Below are positions 7,721 to 16,914 of a stretch of 64,000 nt of DNA, piece by piece. The stretch is from Streptomyces sp. DSM 15324 (lineage in GTDB: Bacteria > Actinomycetota > Actinomycetes > Streptomycetales > Streptomycetaceae). A program made the translations under genes and the position numbers. The notes beneath the pieces are model-generated. The model had not been told where the DNA came from. It ran no database searches and saw only the letters and a program-made list of their open reading frames with translations. Positions within the stretch are counted from its first letter, which is position 1, and each line of letters opens with the position of its first letter. The DNA lies in NCBI RefSeq assembly GCF_001514285.1, contig NZ_KQ949027.1:186001-250000 (forward strand). The letters run 5' to 3'.

Positions 7721-9046
7721 TCAGCCGAGCAGGACCACCTCGACGTCGGTGCCCGGTTCGACGGACTCCACGTCTTCGGGAACGACGATCAGCGCGTCGG
7801 CGTGCGCGAGGGCGGCCACGAGGTGCGAGCCGGCGCCTCCGACGGGGCGGACGGTGCCGTCGGCGCAGGTGGCGCGCAGGAACTGCCGGCGCCCCTTGGG
7901 CGAGCGGATCGCCTTGTCGGCGGCCAACCTCGCGCGCGTGGTGGGCCGGTGGACGTCCTCCAGTCCCATGAGCGTGCGGATGGCGGGGCGGACGAACAGT
8001 TCGAACGAGACGTACGAGGAGACCGGGTTGCCGGGCAGGGCCAGCAGGGGGATGTGGTCGGGGCCGATGGAACCGAAGCCCTGGGGCTTGCCCGGCTGCA
8101 TGGCGAGGGTGCGGAACTCGATGCCGCTGCCGGCCTCGTCCTCGTCGCCTACGTGCGACAGCGCCTCCTTGACGACGTCGTAGGCCCCGACACTCACGCC
8201 GCCGGTGGTGACCAGGAGGTCGGCGCGGACCAGTTGGTCCTCGATGGTGGAGCGGAGGGTCTCGGCGTCGTCGGCGACCGCGCCGACCCGGTAGGCGATG
8301 GCGCCGGCGTCACGGGCCGCGGCGGTCAGGGCGAAGCTGTTGGAGTCGTAGATCTGGCCGGCGCCCAGTTCCTCGCCGGGCTGCACGAGCTCGCTGCCGG
8401 TGGACAGGACGACCACGCGCGGACGTGGCCGCACCCGGACCGTGCCGCGGCCGATCGCGGCGAGCAGGGCGATCTGGGGCGGCCCGAGGACGGTGCCGGC
8501 GTCGAGGGCACGGTCCCCGGCCTGGACGTCGCTGCCCTTCGCGCGCACGTGCGCGCGTGCTTCCGCAGGGCGGTACACGCGTACGTGCCCGGAGGCCTGC
8601 TCGGGGGCGAGACTGCGGGCGCGCATGCCGGTGACCGGCCCCTCACCGAGGCCTCCGTCGGTCCACTCCACGGGGACCACGGTCTCGGCGCCGTGGGGCA
8701 GCGGGGCACCGGTCATGATGCGGGCGGCCTGGCCGGGCCCCACGTACAGCAGATCGGCCGCCTGTCCCGCCGCGACGTCCCCCACGACCTCCAGGGCCGC
8801 TGGGAACTCCTCGCTCGCGCCCGCGACATCCGCGACCCGTACGGCGTACCCGTCCATGGAGCTGTTGTCGAACGGCGGCAGGGAGAGCGCGACCGTGACG
8901 TCCTCGACCAGGACGCAGCCCTGGGCGTCGGGGAGTGGCAGCTCGATGGGTTCCAGGGGGCGGACGGTGGCGAGGATGTCCTCCAGGTGCTCGTCCACCG
9001 ACCAGAGGTGGCCCTGGTCGGTGGGGCGGGGCGCGGCGGTGCTCAA
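7721..9046 (-). CDS. glp: MoeA/gephyrin-like protein (Glp candidate)
   Basis: 441 residues with the full MoeA layout: N-terminal domain with SLPPFDNSSMDGYAVR, MPT-binding domain with VVLSTGSELVQPGE, IYDSNSF and LLVTTGGVSVGAYD, PGKPQGFG and ALPGNPVSSYVSF, and a C-terminal beta domain. MoeA inserts molybdate into adenylated molybdopterin. In Corynebacterium a MoeA-like protein of this kind (Glp) binds FtsZ and a membrane receptor related to SepX. The gene lies 5 bp after galU and in the same unit as sepX, so a division role is a serious alternative to, or addition to, cofactor synthesis. The motifs alone do not decide between them. Confidence 0.85.
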   Translation of the reverse strand: MSTAAPRPTDQGHLWSVDEHLEDILATVRPLEPIELPLPDAQGCVLVEDVTVALSLPPFDNSSMDGYAVRVADVAGASEEFPAALEVVGDVAAGQAADLLYVGPGQAARIMTGAPLPHGAETVVPVEWTDGGLGEGPVTGMRARSLAPEQASGHVRVYRPAEARAHVRAKGSDVQAGDRALDAGTVLGPPQIALLAAIGRGTVRVRPRPRVVVLSTGSELVQPGEELGAGQIYDSNSFALTAAARDAGAIAYRVGAVADDAETLRSTIEDQLVRADLLVTTGGVSVGAYDVVKEALSHVGDEDEAGSGIEFRTLAMQPGKPQGFGSIGPDHIPLLALPGNPVSSYVSFELFVRPAIRTLMGLEDVHRPTTRARLAADKAIRSPKGRRQFLRATCADGTVRPVGGAGSHLVAALAHADALIVVPEDVESVEPGTDVEVVLLG

Positions 9047-9051
9047 AGTGG

Positions 9052-9954
9052 CTACATCTCCTCGGTGACGTAACTGCGAAGCCAGGAACGGAAGTCCGGA
9101 CCCAGATCTTCACGTTCGCACGCGAGTCTGACAATGGCACGCAGGTAGTCGCCGCGGTCGCCGGTGTCATAGCGGCGGCCCTTGAAGACGACGCCGTGCA
9201 CCGGCCCGCCGACCTTCTCGTCCTGGGCGAGCAGTTGGAGGGCGTCGGTCAGCTGGATCTCGCCGCCGCGGCCCGGCTCGGTCTCGCGCAGCACCTCGAA
9301 CACGGCCGGGTCGAGGACGTAGCGGCCGATGATCGCGTAGTTGGAGGGGGCGTCCGTGGGCTCGGGCTTCTCGACCAGGCCGGAGACCTTGACCACGTCG
9401 CGGTCGGCGGTGCACTCCACGGCCGCGCAGCCGTAGAGGTGGATCTGCTCGGGCGCTACTTCCATGAGGGCGACGACACTGCCGCCGTACAGTTCCTGAA
9501 CCTCGATCATGCGCCGCAGCAGCGGGTCCCGGGGGTCGATCAGGTCGTCACCGAGGAGGACGGCGAACGGCTCGTTCCCGACGTGCGGGGCGGCACACAG
9601 GACGGCGTGGCCGAGGCCCCTGGGGTCACCCTGGCGGACGTAGTGCATGGTGGCGAGGTCGCTGGACTCCTGGACCTTGGCGAGCCGCCGGGCGTCGCCC
9701 TTCTTCTCCAGCGCCGACTCGAGTTCGTAGTTGCGGTCGAAGTGGTCCTCGAGGGGGCGCTTGTTGCGACCGGTGACCATGAGGACGTCGTCGAGGCCGG
9801 CGGACACGGCCTCCTCGACCACGTACTGGATCGCGGGCTTGTCGACGACCGGCAGCATCTCCTTGGGAGTGGCCTTCGTCGCCGGGAGGAACCGGGTGCC
9901 GAGGCCTGCTGCGGGGATGACAGCCTTACTGATCCTGGGGGGAGACTGAGTCAT
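9052..9954 (-). CDS. galU: UTP-glucose-1-phosphate uridylyltransferase
   Basis: 300 residues. Makes UDP-glucose for cell-envelope glycans, trehalose and galactose use. The N-terminal nucleotide-binding motif AAGLGTRFLPATKATPKEML and VDKPAIQYVVEEA are diagnostic, and AVLLGDDLI carries the metal-binding Asp. It is the first gene of the minus-strand unit that ends with sepX; the promoter must lie in the ~85-bp gap before the divergent cyclo-ligase gene. Confidence 0.94.
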   Translation of the reverse strand: MTQSPPRISKAVIPAAGLGTRFLPATKATPKEMLPVVDKPAIQYVVEEAVSAGLDDVLMVTGRNKRPLEDHFDRNYELESALEKKGDARRLAKVQESSDLATMHYVRQGDPRGLGHAVLCAAPHVGNEPFAVLLGDDLIDPRDPLLRRMIEVQELYGGSVVALMEVAPEQIHLYGCAAVECTADRDVVKVSGLVEKPEPTDAPSNYAIIGRYVLDPAVFEVLRETEPGRGGEIQLTDALQLLAQDEKVGGPVHGVVFKGRRYDTGDRGDYLRAIVRLACEREDLGPDFRSWLRSYVTEEM

Positions 9955-10038
9955 GTTCGCAACCTTATCCGGTGACTTTGAGAGGAATCTGAAGCTCCGC
10001 TTAATAAGTGTTCATTTGAGCGTATTGGAGCAGTGCGG

Positions 10039-10662
10039 ATGCGATCCATGAGCCGTGGGAACGGCACAGCGGACTCTGACAAAACTGTGTTGCGGCGAGG
10101 ATTCCTCGACATGAGGAGCAGGTTGACGGCGGACGACGTGCGCACGGCGGCCGCGGCGCTGTCCGGGCATGCCCTGGAGCTGCCCGAGTTGGCGCACGCG
10201 CGCGTGGTGGCGGCGTACGTCTCTGTGGGCACCGAGCCAGGCACCCTCGCGCTCCTGGACGCCCTGCGCGCCCGGGGCGTGCGCGTACTGCTGCCCGCGC
10301 TGCTGCCGGACAACGACCTCGACTGGGGCGCGTACGAGGGTCCGGGCTCCCTCGCGCCGGTCCGGCACGGCGGCAAAATGGAGCTTCTGGAGCCGGTCGG
10401 CGAGCGGCTCGGCGCGGACGCCGTGACGGGTGCGGACGTGGTGCTGCTGCCGGGGCTCGCGGTCGACACACGCGGGATGCGTCTAGGGCGCGGCGGAGGA
10501 TCGTACGACCGCGTCCTGGCCCGCCTGGAACGCGCCGGCGTGCGCCCCTCGCTCGTGGTGCTGCTGTACGACGACGAGGTGGTCGAGCACGTCCCCGAGG
10601 AGCCGCACGATCTGCCGGTGCGGGCGGTGGTGACACCGTCCGGAGTGCGGCGCTTCTCCTAG
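10039..10662 (+). CDS. 5-formyltetrahydrofolate cyclo-ligase
   Basis: 207 residues. Converts 5-formyl-THF to 5,10-methenyl-THF with ATP. Seen: LRRGFLDMRSRLT near the N-terminus, VVAAYVSVGTEPGT, and the C-terminal VLLPGLAVDTRGMRLGRGGG-SYDR nucleotide loop. The ATG at 10039 has GGAG eight bases upstream; an in-frame GTG at 10033 and ATG at 10048 are alternatives. It is divergent from galU. Confidence 0.92.
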   Translation: MRSMSRGNGTADSDKTVLRRGFLDMRSRLTADDVRTAAAALSGHALELPELAHARVVAAYVSVGTEPGTLALLDALRARGVRVLLPALLPDNDLDWGAYEGPGSLAPVRHGGKMELLEPVGERLGADAVTGADVVLLPGLAVDTRGMRLGRGGGSYDRVLARLERAGVRPSLVVLLYDDEVVEHVPEEPHDLPVRAVVTPSGVRRFS

Positions 10663-10678
10663 CGCGCCTGCCGCGAGA

Positions 10679-10716
10679 AAGGGGCCCTTCACGCGCGTGT
10701 GCGTGAAGGGCCCCTT
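10679..10716. terminator. Bidirectional terminator, 16-bp perfect stem
   Basis: Arms AAGGGGCCCTTCACGC and GCGTGAAGGGCCCCTT with a six-base loop, between the convergent cyclo-ligase and penicillin acylase genes. Confidence 0.9.
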
Positions 10717-10738
10717 CTGCATGGCCGCTCTCAGTCGG

Positions 10739-13555
10739 TCATGGCTTGAGCACGAGGGTGTCGCTGGTGCTCTTGGTGACCGCCGCCGACGAGAAGGACC
10801 AGTCGAGCAGTTCGCCCTTGGCCCACTTGCCGGTCTGGTCGGTGTAGTGAGCGCTGAACGCGTGCCCGGAGGCGCCGGTGAGGTTGATCCACTTCGACTT
10901 GTCGAAGTCCTCCAGGTTGACCACCATGCGCATCGACGGCACCCACACGACGCCGTAGCCGCCGGCCGCGTTCCAACCGGTCGCGTCGACTGCCGCTTCG
11001 CCGCCGCCGAGCTTCCAGGGGCCGCGGTTGAGGATGTACTGCAGGAAGCCGGGGCCGCTGGTGCCGAGGGTCTGGTTCTTCAGGAACAGGCGGTGCAGCC
11101 GGCCCCAGCTCCAGGTGTCGATGTCCTTGCCGAGCTTGGCGGTGAGCTCCCAGCGCGCGTCGATCATGGCGCGCTTGAACAGGTCGTCGCGGTTGCGGTC
11201 GGCGCCTTCGCGGCCGGTGGCCGACTTGGGCGTGGTCCACCAGTCGCTGTCCGGCTTGTCCATGAGGTTGCGCACGACCTGGAACCAGCGGTCGCCTCCG
11301 TCGGGCTGCGCCTGGTCGGCGTCGCGCTGGCCGCACTCGCGGACCTTCGCGGTGTCGTCGACGGCGTTGGTGGCGTTCGCCGGGTCGACCCACAGGCACT
11401 GGCCCTCGACGCGGAGCTCCTTCGGCAGCTTGTTGCCGAAGGCGAGCTTGAGGATGTTGCGCCAGACCGCGTTGAAGTAGGCGGCCGCCGCCGAGTCGGC
11501 GTCCTGCGTGCGCTCCCAGTTCTGGAGCAGTTCCTGCGCCTCGCGGACGTCCGGGTCATCGATGTTGATCTTCAACAGGGTGGGGACGAGCAGCTTCGCG
11601 ATCTCGCTGCTGTTGTCCATCTGCATCTGACGCATGTCATCGGTGGAGATCTTGCCGCCGCCCTTGATCTTCTGCTCGATCAGGTCGGTGATGCGCTGGC
11701 TGCGGGTGCCGTAGCCCCAGTCGGTGGTGAGGGTGTAGGGGTACGTGTCGTCGACCACGGCCTGGTTGGCGGTGACGATGAAGCCGCGCTTCGGGTTGAG
11801 CTCGTTGGGCAGCGCCTTGAAGTCGATGTAGCCGGTCCAGGCGTTCCTGGAGTCCCAGCCCGCCACCGGGATCGCGCCGTTGTCGCCCTTCGCGCGCGTG
11901 GGGATCTTTCCGGGGAGCTGGTAGCCGATGTTGTCGTCCTTGTCGGCGTAGATCAGGTTCTGCGAGGGCACCTCGAACAGCTTGGCCGCGTCACGGAATT
12001 CGTCCCAGTCCTTGGCCCTGTCCAGCGCGAAGACGGCGTCCATGGTGGTGCCGGGCTGCAGGGCGGTCCACTTCAGGGCGACGCCGTAGCCGTCACCGCG
12101 GTCGGGTGCCGCGTTGTCGACGGCGGCCTTCTGTCCGACCTTGACGAGTTCCTTGCTGCGGTCGGACAGCAGGGGCATGTCGTCCTGGGTCTCGCGGACG
12201 ACGATCTTCTTCGGGCTGCCGCCGGCGACCTTGATGGTCTCGGTGCGCGTCTCGAAGGGCTTGGTCTTGCCGTCGTAGAGGTAGCCGTCGCCGGAGAGCT
12301 TCTCCAGGTAGAGGTCGGTGACGTCGACGCCGGAGTTGGTCATGCCCCAGGCGATGTCCTGGTTGTGGCCGATGATCACACCGGGCATGCCGGCAAAGGT
12401 GTAGCCGGAGACGTCGTACTGGCACTTGCTGGAGACGGTGCGGCAGTGCAGGCCCATCTGGTACCAGACCGACGGCAGTGAGGCCGACAGGTGCGGGTCG
12501 TTCGCGAGCAGGGGCTTACCGGTGATGGTGTGGTCGCCCGAGACGACCCAGGAGTTGGAGCCGATGCCGTTGCCGTTCACACCGACGGCCGTGGGCAGGT
12601 CGTCCAGGACCTCGTAGAGGCCCTCCAGCTGGCCCTGCAGGCCCGTGCCGTCCGCGGAGGTCCCCGAGGAGGTCCCGGAACCGCTCGTCGAGCCGCCGGT
12701 CCCCGTGGAGCCGCTGGACGAGGTCTCGCCGGAGCCGCCGTTCGTGCTGGCGCCGTCGCTGTCCTCGAACGCCTTGGTGAGCTCGTTGTACTCGCCCTGC
12801 TGGACGATCGTGTTGGCCTTGCCGTCGACCTTGTACGGGTACTCCGGGTACAGGTCGGCGATCTGCTGCGGGCCGAGACGGCTCGTCATCAGGGCGCGGT
12901 CGATCTCGTCCTGCATGTTGCCGCGCAGGTCCCAGGCCATCGCCTTCAGCCACGAGATCGAGTCGACCGGGGTCCACTCGGCCGGCTTGTAGTCATTGGT
13001 GAAACCGAGCGCCGCGTACTCCAGGGAGATGTCCGCCCCGTCCTTGCCCTTGAGGTAGGCGTTGACTCCCTTGGCGTACGCCTGGAGGTACTTCTTGGTG
13101 GAGTCCGACAGCTTGGTGTCGTACTCCTTCTTGGCGATCCGGTCCCAGCCCAGGGTGCGCAGGAACTCGTCGTTGTCGATCTGACTCTTGCCGAACATCT
13201 CCGACAGGCGGCCGGACGTCATGTGGCGGCGCACGTCCATTTCGTAGAACCGGTCCTGCGCCTGGACGTAGCCCTGCGCCATGAACAGGTCCCCGTCGGA
13301 GGACGCGTAGATCTGCGGGATGCCGTAGCCGTCCCGCTTCACCTCCACCGGCCCGGAGAGGCCGTCGAGCGCGATCGAACCCTTGGTCTGCGGGAAGGAG
13401 GCACGGACCGTACTGATGGACCAGTAGGCACCGAAAGCGATGCCGCCGATGACGGCCAGCACCAGTACGAGCACGATAAGACGGGCTTTTCGCCCCTTCT
13501 TCCTGCCGGACTTGCCGGGCTTGTCACCCGTTGAGGCGGTGGTGTTGGGGGGCAT
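10739..13555 (-). CDS. Membrane-anchored penicillin acylase family hydrolase
   Basis: 938 residues, an N-terminal-nucleophile amidohydrolase. A cytoplasmic basic stretch (SGRKKGRKAR) precedes one membrane segment (LIVLVLVLAVIGGIAFGAYW), so the enzyme is anchored outward. The alpha part has GPVEVKRDGYGIPQIYASS and AQGYVQAQDRFYEMDVRRH. A Gly/Ser/Thr-rich linker (about residues 265-303) is followed by GIGSNSWVVSG, where the second Ser before Trp is the expected catalytic N-terminal residue of the beta chain after self-cleavage. Family substrates include beta-lactams, acyl-homoserine lactones and cyclic lipopeptides; this one is not predictable. Start ATG 13555. Confidence 0.88.
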   Translation of the reverse strand: MPPNTTASTGDKPGKSGRKKGRKARLIVLVLVLAVIGGIAFGAYWSISTVRASFPQTKGSIALDGLSGPVEVKRDGYGIPQIYASSDGDLFMAQGYVQAQDRFYEMDVRRHMTSGRLSEMFGKSQIDNDEFLRTLGWDRIAKKEYDTKLSDSTKKYLQAYAKGVNAYLKGKDGADISLEYAALGFTNDYKPAEWTPVDSISWLKAMAWDLRGNMQDEIDRALMTSRLGPQQIADLYPEYPYKVDGKANTIVQQGEYNELTKAFEDSDGASTNGGSGETSSSGSTGTGGSTSGSGTSSGTSADGTGLQGQLEGLYEVLDDLPTAVGVNGNGIGSNSWVVSGDHTITGKPLLANDPHLSASLPSVWYQMGLHCRTVSSKCQYDVSGYTFAGMPGVIIGHNQDIAWGMTNSGVDVTDLYLEKLSGDGYLYDGKTKPFETRTETIKVAGGSPKKIVVRETQDDMPLLSDRSKELVKVGQKAAVDNAAPDRGDGYGVALKWTALQPGTTMDAVFALDRAKDWDEFRDAAKLFEVPSQNLIYADKDDNIGYQLPGKIPTRAKGDNGAIPVAGWDSRNAWTGYIDFKALPNELNPKRGFIVTANQAVVDDTYPYTLTTDWGYGTRSQRITDLIEQKIKGGGKISTDDMRQMQMDNSSEIAKLLVPTLLKINIDDPDVREAQELLQNWERTQDADSAAAAYFNAVWRNILKLAFGNKLPKELRVEGQCLWVDPANATNAVDDTAKVRECGQRDADQAQPDGGDRWFQVVRNLMDKPDSDWWTTPKSATGREGADRNRDDLFKRAMIDARWELTAKLGKDIDTWSWGRLHRLFLKNQTLGTSGPGFLQYILNRGPWKLGGGEAAVDATGWNAAGGYGVVWVPSMRMVVNLEDFDKSKWINLTGASGHAFSAHYTDQTGKWAKGELLDWSFSSAAVTKSTSDTLVLKP

Positions 13556-13814
13556 CGCTGTCCTTGCTGTCCTAACGCGAGCGGCAGGCGGTCCTGGAGT
13601 GCTGGAGCAACCATAGGCGCAGGGGTCTGCGCCACTTGACGCGGAGTCGGGTACCAGCACGGAAGGATGTTCGATCTTGCCTCTTCGAGCGTCAAGAATT
13701 CGTCAAGAGTTAGGTAAGGTAATGAAGTAGTTGGGCTCGGGGCGGACCGCTTCGTGTCCCATGTACATGTGCGCCCGCGCGCGAGTCGTGCGCGGCTGGG
13801 AAGGGAAACCGCCG

Positions 13815-15311
13815 CTGACCGTCCACCACCTCAACCAGCTCCTGCTCGTCTGCTCGCTCGTCCTGCTCGTCGCCGTCGCAGCGGTACGCATCTCCTCGCG
13901 CAGCGGGCTCCCCAGCCTGCTCGTGTACCTCGGCATCGGCGTCCTCATGGGCCAGGACGGCATCGGCGACATCCGCTTCGACAACGCCGAGCTCACCCAG
14001 GTCATCGGCTACGCGGCCCTGGTCGTGATCCTCGCCGAGGGCGGTCTGGGCACGAAGTGGAAGGAGATCCAGCCGGCCCTTCCGGCAGCCTCCGCGCTGG
14101 CGCTCGGCGGCGTCGCGGTGAGCGTGGGGGTCACCGCGGCCGGTGCGCACTATCTGACCGGGCTGGAGTGGCGGCAGGCCCTCATCATCGGCGCGGTGGT
14201 GTCCTCCACGGACGCGGCGGCGGTGTTCTCCGTCCTGCGCCGCATCCCGCTCCCCGCGCGCGTGACGGGGACCCTGGAGGCCGAGTCCGGCTTCAACGAC
14301 GCCCCCGTGGTCATCCTGGTCGTGGCCTTCTCGCAGACCGGCCCCGTCGAGCACTGGTACGTCCTGGTGGGCGAGATAGCCCTGGAGCTGGCCATCGGCG
14401 CCGCCGTCGGGCTCGCCGTGGGCTGGCTCGGCTCCTGGGGCCTCAGGCACGTCGCGCTCCCCGCCTCCGGCCTCTATCCGATCGCGGTCATGGCGATCGC
14501 GGTCACGGCGTACGCGGCCGGCGCCCTGGCGCACGGCAGCGGTTTCCTCGGTGTCTACCTCGCGTCCATGGTCATGGGCAACGCGAAGCTGCCGCACTGG
14601 CCGGCCACGCGCGGGTTCGCCGACGGGCTCGGCTGGATCGCGCAGATCGGCATGTTCGTCCTGCTCGGCCTGCTCGTCTCCCCGCACGAGCTGGGCGACG
14701 ACGTATGGCCCGCACTCGTCATCGGTCTGGTGCTCACGATGGTCGCTCGCCCGTTGAGCGTGGTGCTGTGCCTGACGCCGTTCCGGGTGCCCTGGCAGGA
14801 GCAGACCCTGATGTCCTGGGCGGGGCTGCGAGGCGCCGTCCCCATCATCCTGGCGACGATCCCCATGGTCAGCGGCATCGAGGCCAGTCGTCGCATCTTC
14901 AACATCGTGTTCGTCCTGGTCGTCGTCTACACCCTCGTCCAGGGGCCGACGCTGCCCTGGCTGGCCCGCAAACTGCGCCTGGGTGAGGACTCCGAGGCCG
15001 CCGACCTCGGAGTCGAGTCGGCGCCGCTGGAACGGCTGCGCGGGCATCTGCTCTCGGTCGCGATCCCCGAGGGGTCGAAGATGCACGGCGTCGAGGTCAA
15101 CGAGCTGCGGCTGCCCGCCGGAGCTGCCGTCACCCTCGTCGTCCGCGAGGAAAAATCGTTCGTTCCGATGCCGACGACCGTGCTGCGGCACGGTGACGAA
15201 CTCCTCGTCGTCGCCACCGACCCCGTCCGTGACGCCGCCGAGAAGCGGCTGCGCGCCGTGGGACACGGGGGCAAACTTGCCGGATGGCTGGGCACAGGCG
15301 GAAACGGCTGA
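13815..15311 (+). CDS. K+/H+ antiporter, CPA1 type with TrkA-C domain
   Basis: About 498 residues. Roughly 12 membrane segments start at LNQLLLVCSLVLLVAVAAV; the transport core includes GAVVSSTDAAAVFSVLR and ESGFNDAPVVILV (the acidic NDA motif of ion binding). After residue ~400 a cytosolic TrkA_C-type domain follows (MHGVEVNELRLPAGAAVTLV, DELLVVATDP). This layout is that of potassium/proton antiporters. I chose a CTG start at 13815 because AAGGGA lies eight bases upstream and MTVHHLNQLL-type starts are usual; GTG 13788 is the alternative. Confidence 0.85.
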   Translation: MTVHHLNQLLLVCSLVLLVAVAAVRISSRSGLPSLLVYLGIGVLMGQDGIGDIRFDNAELTQVIGYAALVVILAEGGLGTKWKEIQPALPAASALALGGVAVSVGVTAAGAHYLTGLEWRQALIIGAVVSSTDAAAVFSVLRRIPLPARVTGTLEAESGFNDAPVVILVVAFSQTGPVEHWYVLVGEIALELAIGAAVGLAVGWLGSWGLRHVALPASGLYPIAVMAIAVTAYAAGALAHGSGFLGVYLASMVMGNAKLPHWPATRGFADGLGWIAQIGMFVLLGLLVSPHELGDDVWPALVIGLVLTMVARPLSVVLCLTPFRVPWQEQTLMSWAGLRGAVPIILATIPMVSGIEASRRIFNIVFVLVVVYTLVQGPTLPWLARKLRLGEDSEAADLGVESAPLERLRGHLLSVAIPEGSKMHGVEVNELRLPAGAAVTLVVREEKSFVPMPTTVLRHGDELLVVATDPVRDAAEKRLRAVGHGGKLAGWLGTGGNG

Positions 15312-15590
15312 GGGCACGTCCCGCGCCGCGTCCGGTCACGTCCGCGACGCGTTAAGGGCAGGTTTCGGAGTGCTCACTCTCACAGGCCATGAGCACGCCA
15401 CGCCCGGTACGATGATCCCGCACCTTGATCGAACCAACTCTGCCTGACGCAGAGCTGGCGCGACCGTATGGCGGCCGGGACGCCTCCCCGACGGGCCCGG
15501 TATCTACCGCAGTAGCGCAAGAGGACAGCTCTCGGCGCCCCTCGCCCGCACAGTGGGGTCGCGCTACCAGGCGGCAGAAAGGCACGGGCC

Positions 15591-16847
15591 GTGGCATCCA
15601 CGGTCTCCATCGGGTACGGCCGGCTGCTGCGCACGCGCGGCGCCTGGACGTTCCTGCTTCCCGGTTTCGCGGCGCGCCAGCCGTTCGCGATGCTCACCAT
15701 CTCCATCGTGCTGCTCGTGCAGCACACCACCGGCTCCTACGGCGCGGCAGGCGCCGCCGCTGCGGTCACCGGCGTCTCCATGGCGCTGTTCGCGCCCTAC
15801 GGCGGACGGCTCGCCGACCGCTACGGACAGCGCGCGGTGCTCGTTCCCGGCGTCCTCGTGCACGGATTCTCGGCCCTGACGCTGACGGCGCTCGCCCTGG
15901 CCGACGCGCCCCTGTGGGCGCTGTTCGCCGCTGCCGTGCCCACGGGCGCCTCAGTGCCGCAGATCGGCCCCATGGTGCGGGCTCGCTGGGGCGTGAAGCT
16001 GAAGGGGTCGCCGCTGATGACCACCGCGGCGGCCTTCGAGTCCGTCACGGACGAGCTGACCTTCGTCGTCGGCCCACTGCTGGCGACGGCCCTGTGCACC
16101 GCCGTGAACCCGGCGGCCGGACTGGTCGCCGAGGCCTCGCTGACCCTGATCGGCGGTCTGCTGTTCGCCGCGCAGAAGAGCACCCAGCCGCAGACCGCCA
16201 CCGCCGGCCACGCGCGTGTGGAGCACGCCTCGGCGCTGCGCGTCCCTGGTGTGCGCGTACTGGTCGTGGCCTTCCTGGGCATCGGTTCGGTCTTCGGCGG
16301 CATGCAGGTCTCGCTGGCCGCGTTCAGCGAGTCGATCGGCGAGCCCGGCCTCAACGGTGTCCTGTACGGGACGTTCGCCGCCGGCAACATGCTGTCCGGC
16401 CTGGTCTGCGGGGCCGTCGCCTGGAAGACCGCCCCGCAGCGACGTCTGCTCGTCGGGTACGCCGCACTGGCGCTGACGGCCTCCGGCCTGTGGGCCGCGC
16501 ATTCGGCGCTCCTGCTGGCGGGCCTGGGCCTGCTGGTCGGCATGTGCATCGCGCCCGCACTGATCACCGGCTACACGTTGGTCGAGGGCCTGGTGCCGGC
16601 CCAGGCACGCACCGAGGCGTTCACCTGGCTGACGGGCGCGGTCGCGCTGGGGCAGGCGGCCGCCGTCACGGTCGCCGGCCAGTTGGAGGACCGCTTGTGG
16701 TCGGGCGCCGGATTCCTGGTGCCGCTGGGCGGCACGCTGCTCGCCCTGACCACGCTGCTGGCACTGCGGTCGCGGCTGGTGGCGCACCCCCGGGGCCGTA
16801 CCGTGGCACGTGGCGTCGGTCACCGCGTGCCGCTGACAGTGGACTGA
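15591..16847 (+). CDS. MFS transporter
   Basis: 418 residues, 12 predicted membrane segments in two halves of six. The loop 2-3 motif appears as APYGGRLADRYGQRAVLVPG. Homologues are drug or metabolite exporters; the substrate is unknown. GTG start at 15591. The 280 bp upstream hold no other gene. Confidence 0.85.
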   Translation: MASTVSIGYGRLLRTRGAWTFLLPGFAARQPFAMLTISIVLLVQHTTGSYGAAGAAAAVTGVSMALFAPYGGRLADRYGQRAVLVPGVLVHGFSALTLTALALADAPLWALFAAAVPTGASVPQIGPMVRARWGVKLKGSPLMTTAAAFESVTDELTFVVGPLLATALCTAVNPAAGLVAEASLTLIGGLLFAAQKSTQPQTATAGHARVEHASALRVPGVRVLVVAFLGIGSVFGGMQVSLAAFSESIGEPGLNGVLYGTFAAGNMLSGLVCGAVAWKTAPQRRLLVGYAALALTASGLWAAHSALLLAGLGLLVGMCIAPALITGYTLVEGLVPAQARTEAFTWLTGAVALGQAAAVTVAGQLEDRLWSGAGFLVPLGGTLLALTTLLALRSRLVAHPRGRTVARGVGHRVPLTVD

Positions 16848-16877
16848 TCCTCAGGAATACGTCACTATGGACCCTCG

Positions 16878-16904
16878 TTAGCACTCATTGAGTGAGAGTG
16901 CCAG
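16878..16904 (+). promoter_or_regulatory. CIRCE operator (HrcA binding site)
   Basis: Left arm TTAGCACTC is a perfect match to the CIRCE consensus, a nine-base spacer follows, and the right arm GAGTGCCAG matches seven of nine positions of GAGTGCTAA. The right end overlaps the AGGAGG ribosome site of the zinc-ribbon gene that starts at 16915, so bound HrcA would block expression. CIRCE controls groEL-type genes in Streptomyces. Confidence 0.88.
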
Positions 16905-16914
16905 GAGGAAGACA

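Noticed and set aside
9955..10038. A riboswitch or attenuator before galU or the cyclo-ligase gene
   Set aside because: The gap is short, and no known aptamer core or strong stem was seen.
13710..15317. A 535-codon open frame antisense to the K+/H+ antiporter
   Set aside because: Composition is His/Asp/Arg/Gly-rich without family motifs; it mirrors the antiporter codons. The same holds for long frames opposite ltrA, fruA, the MFS exporter and GH15.
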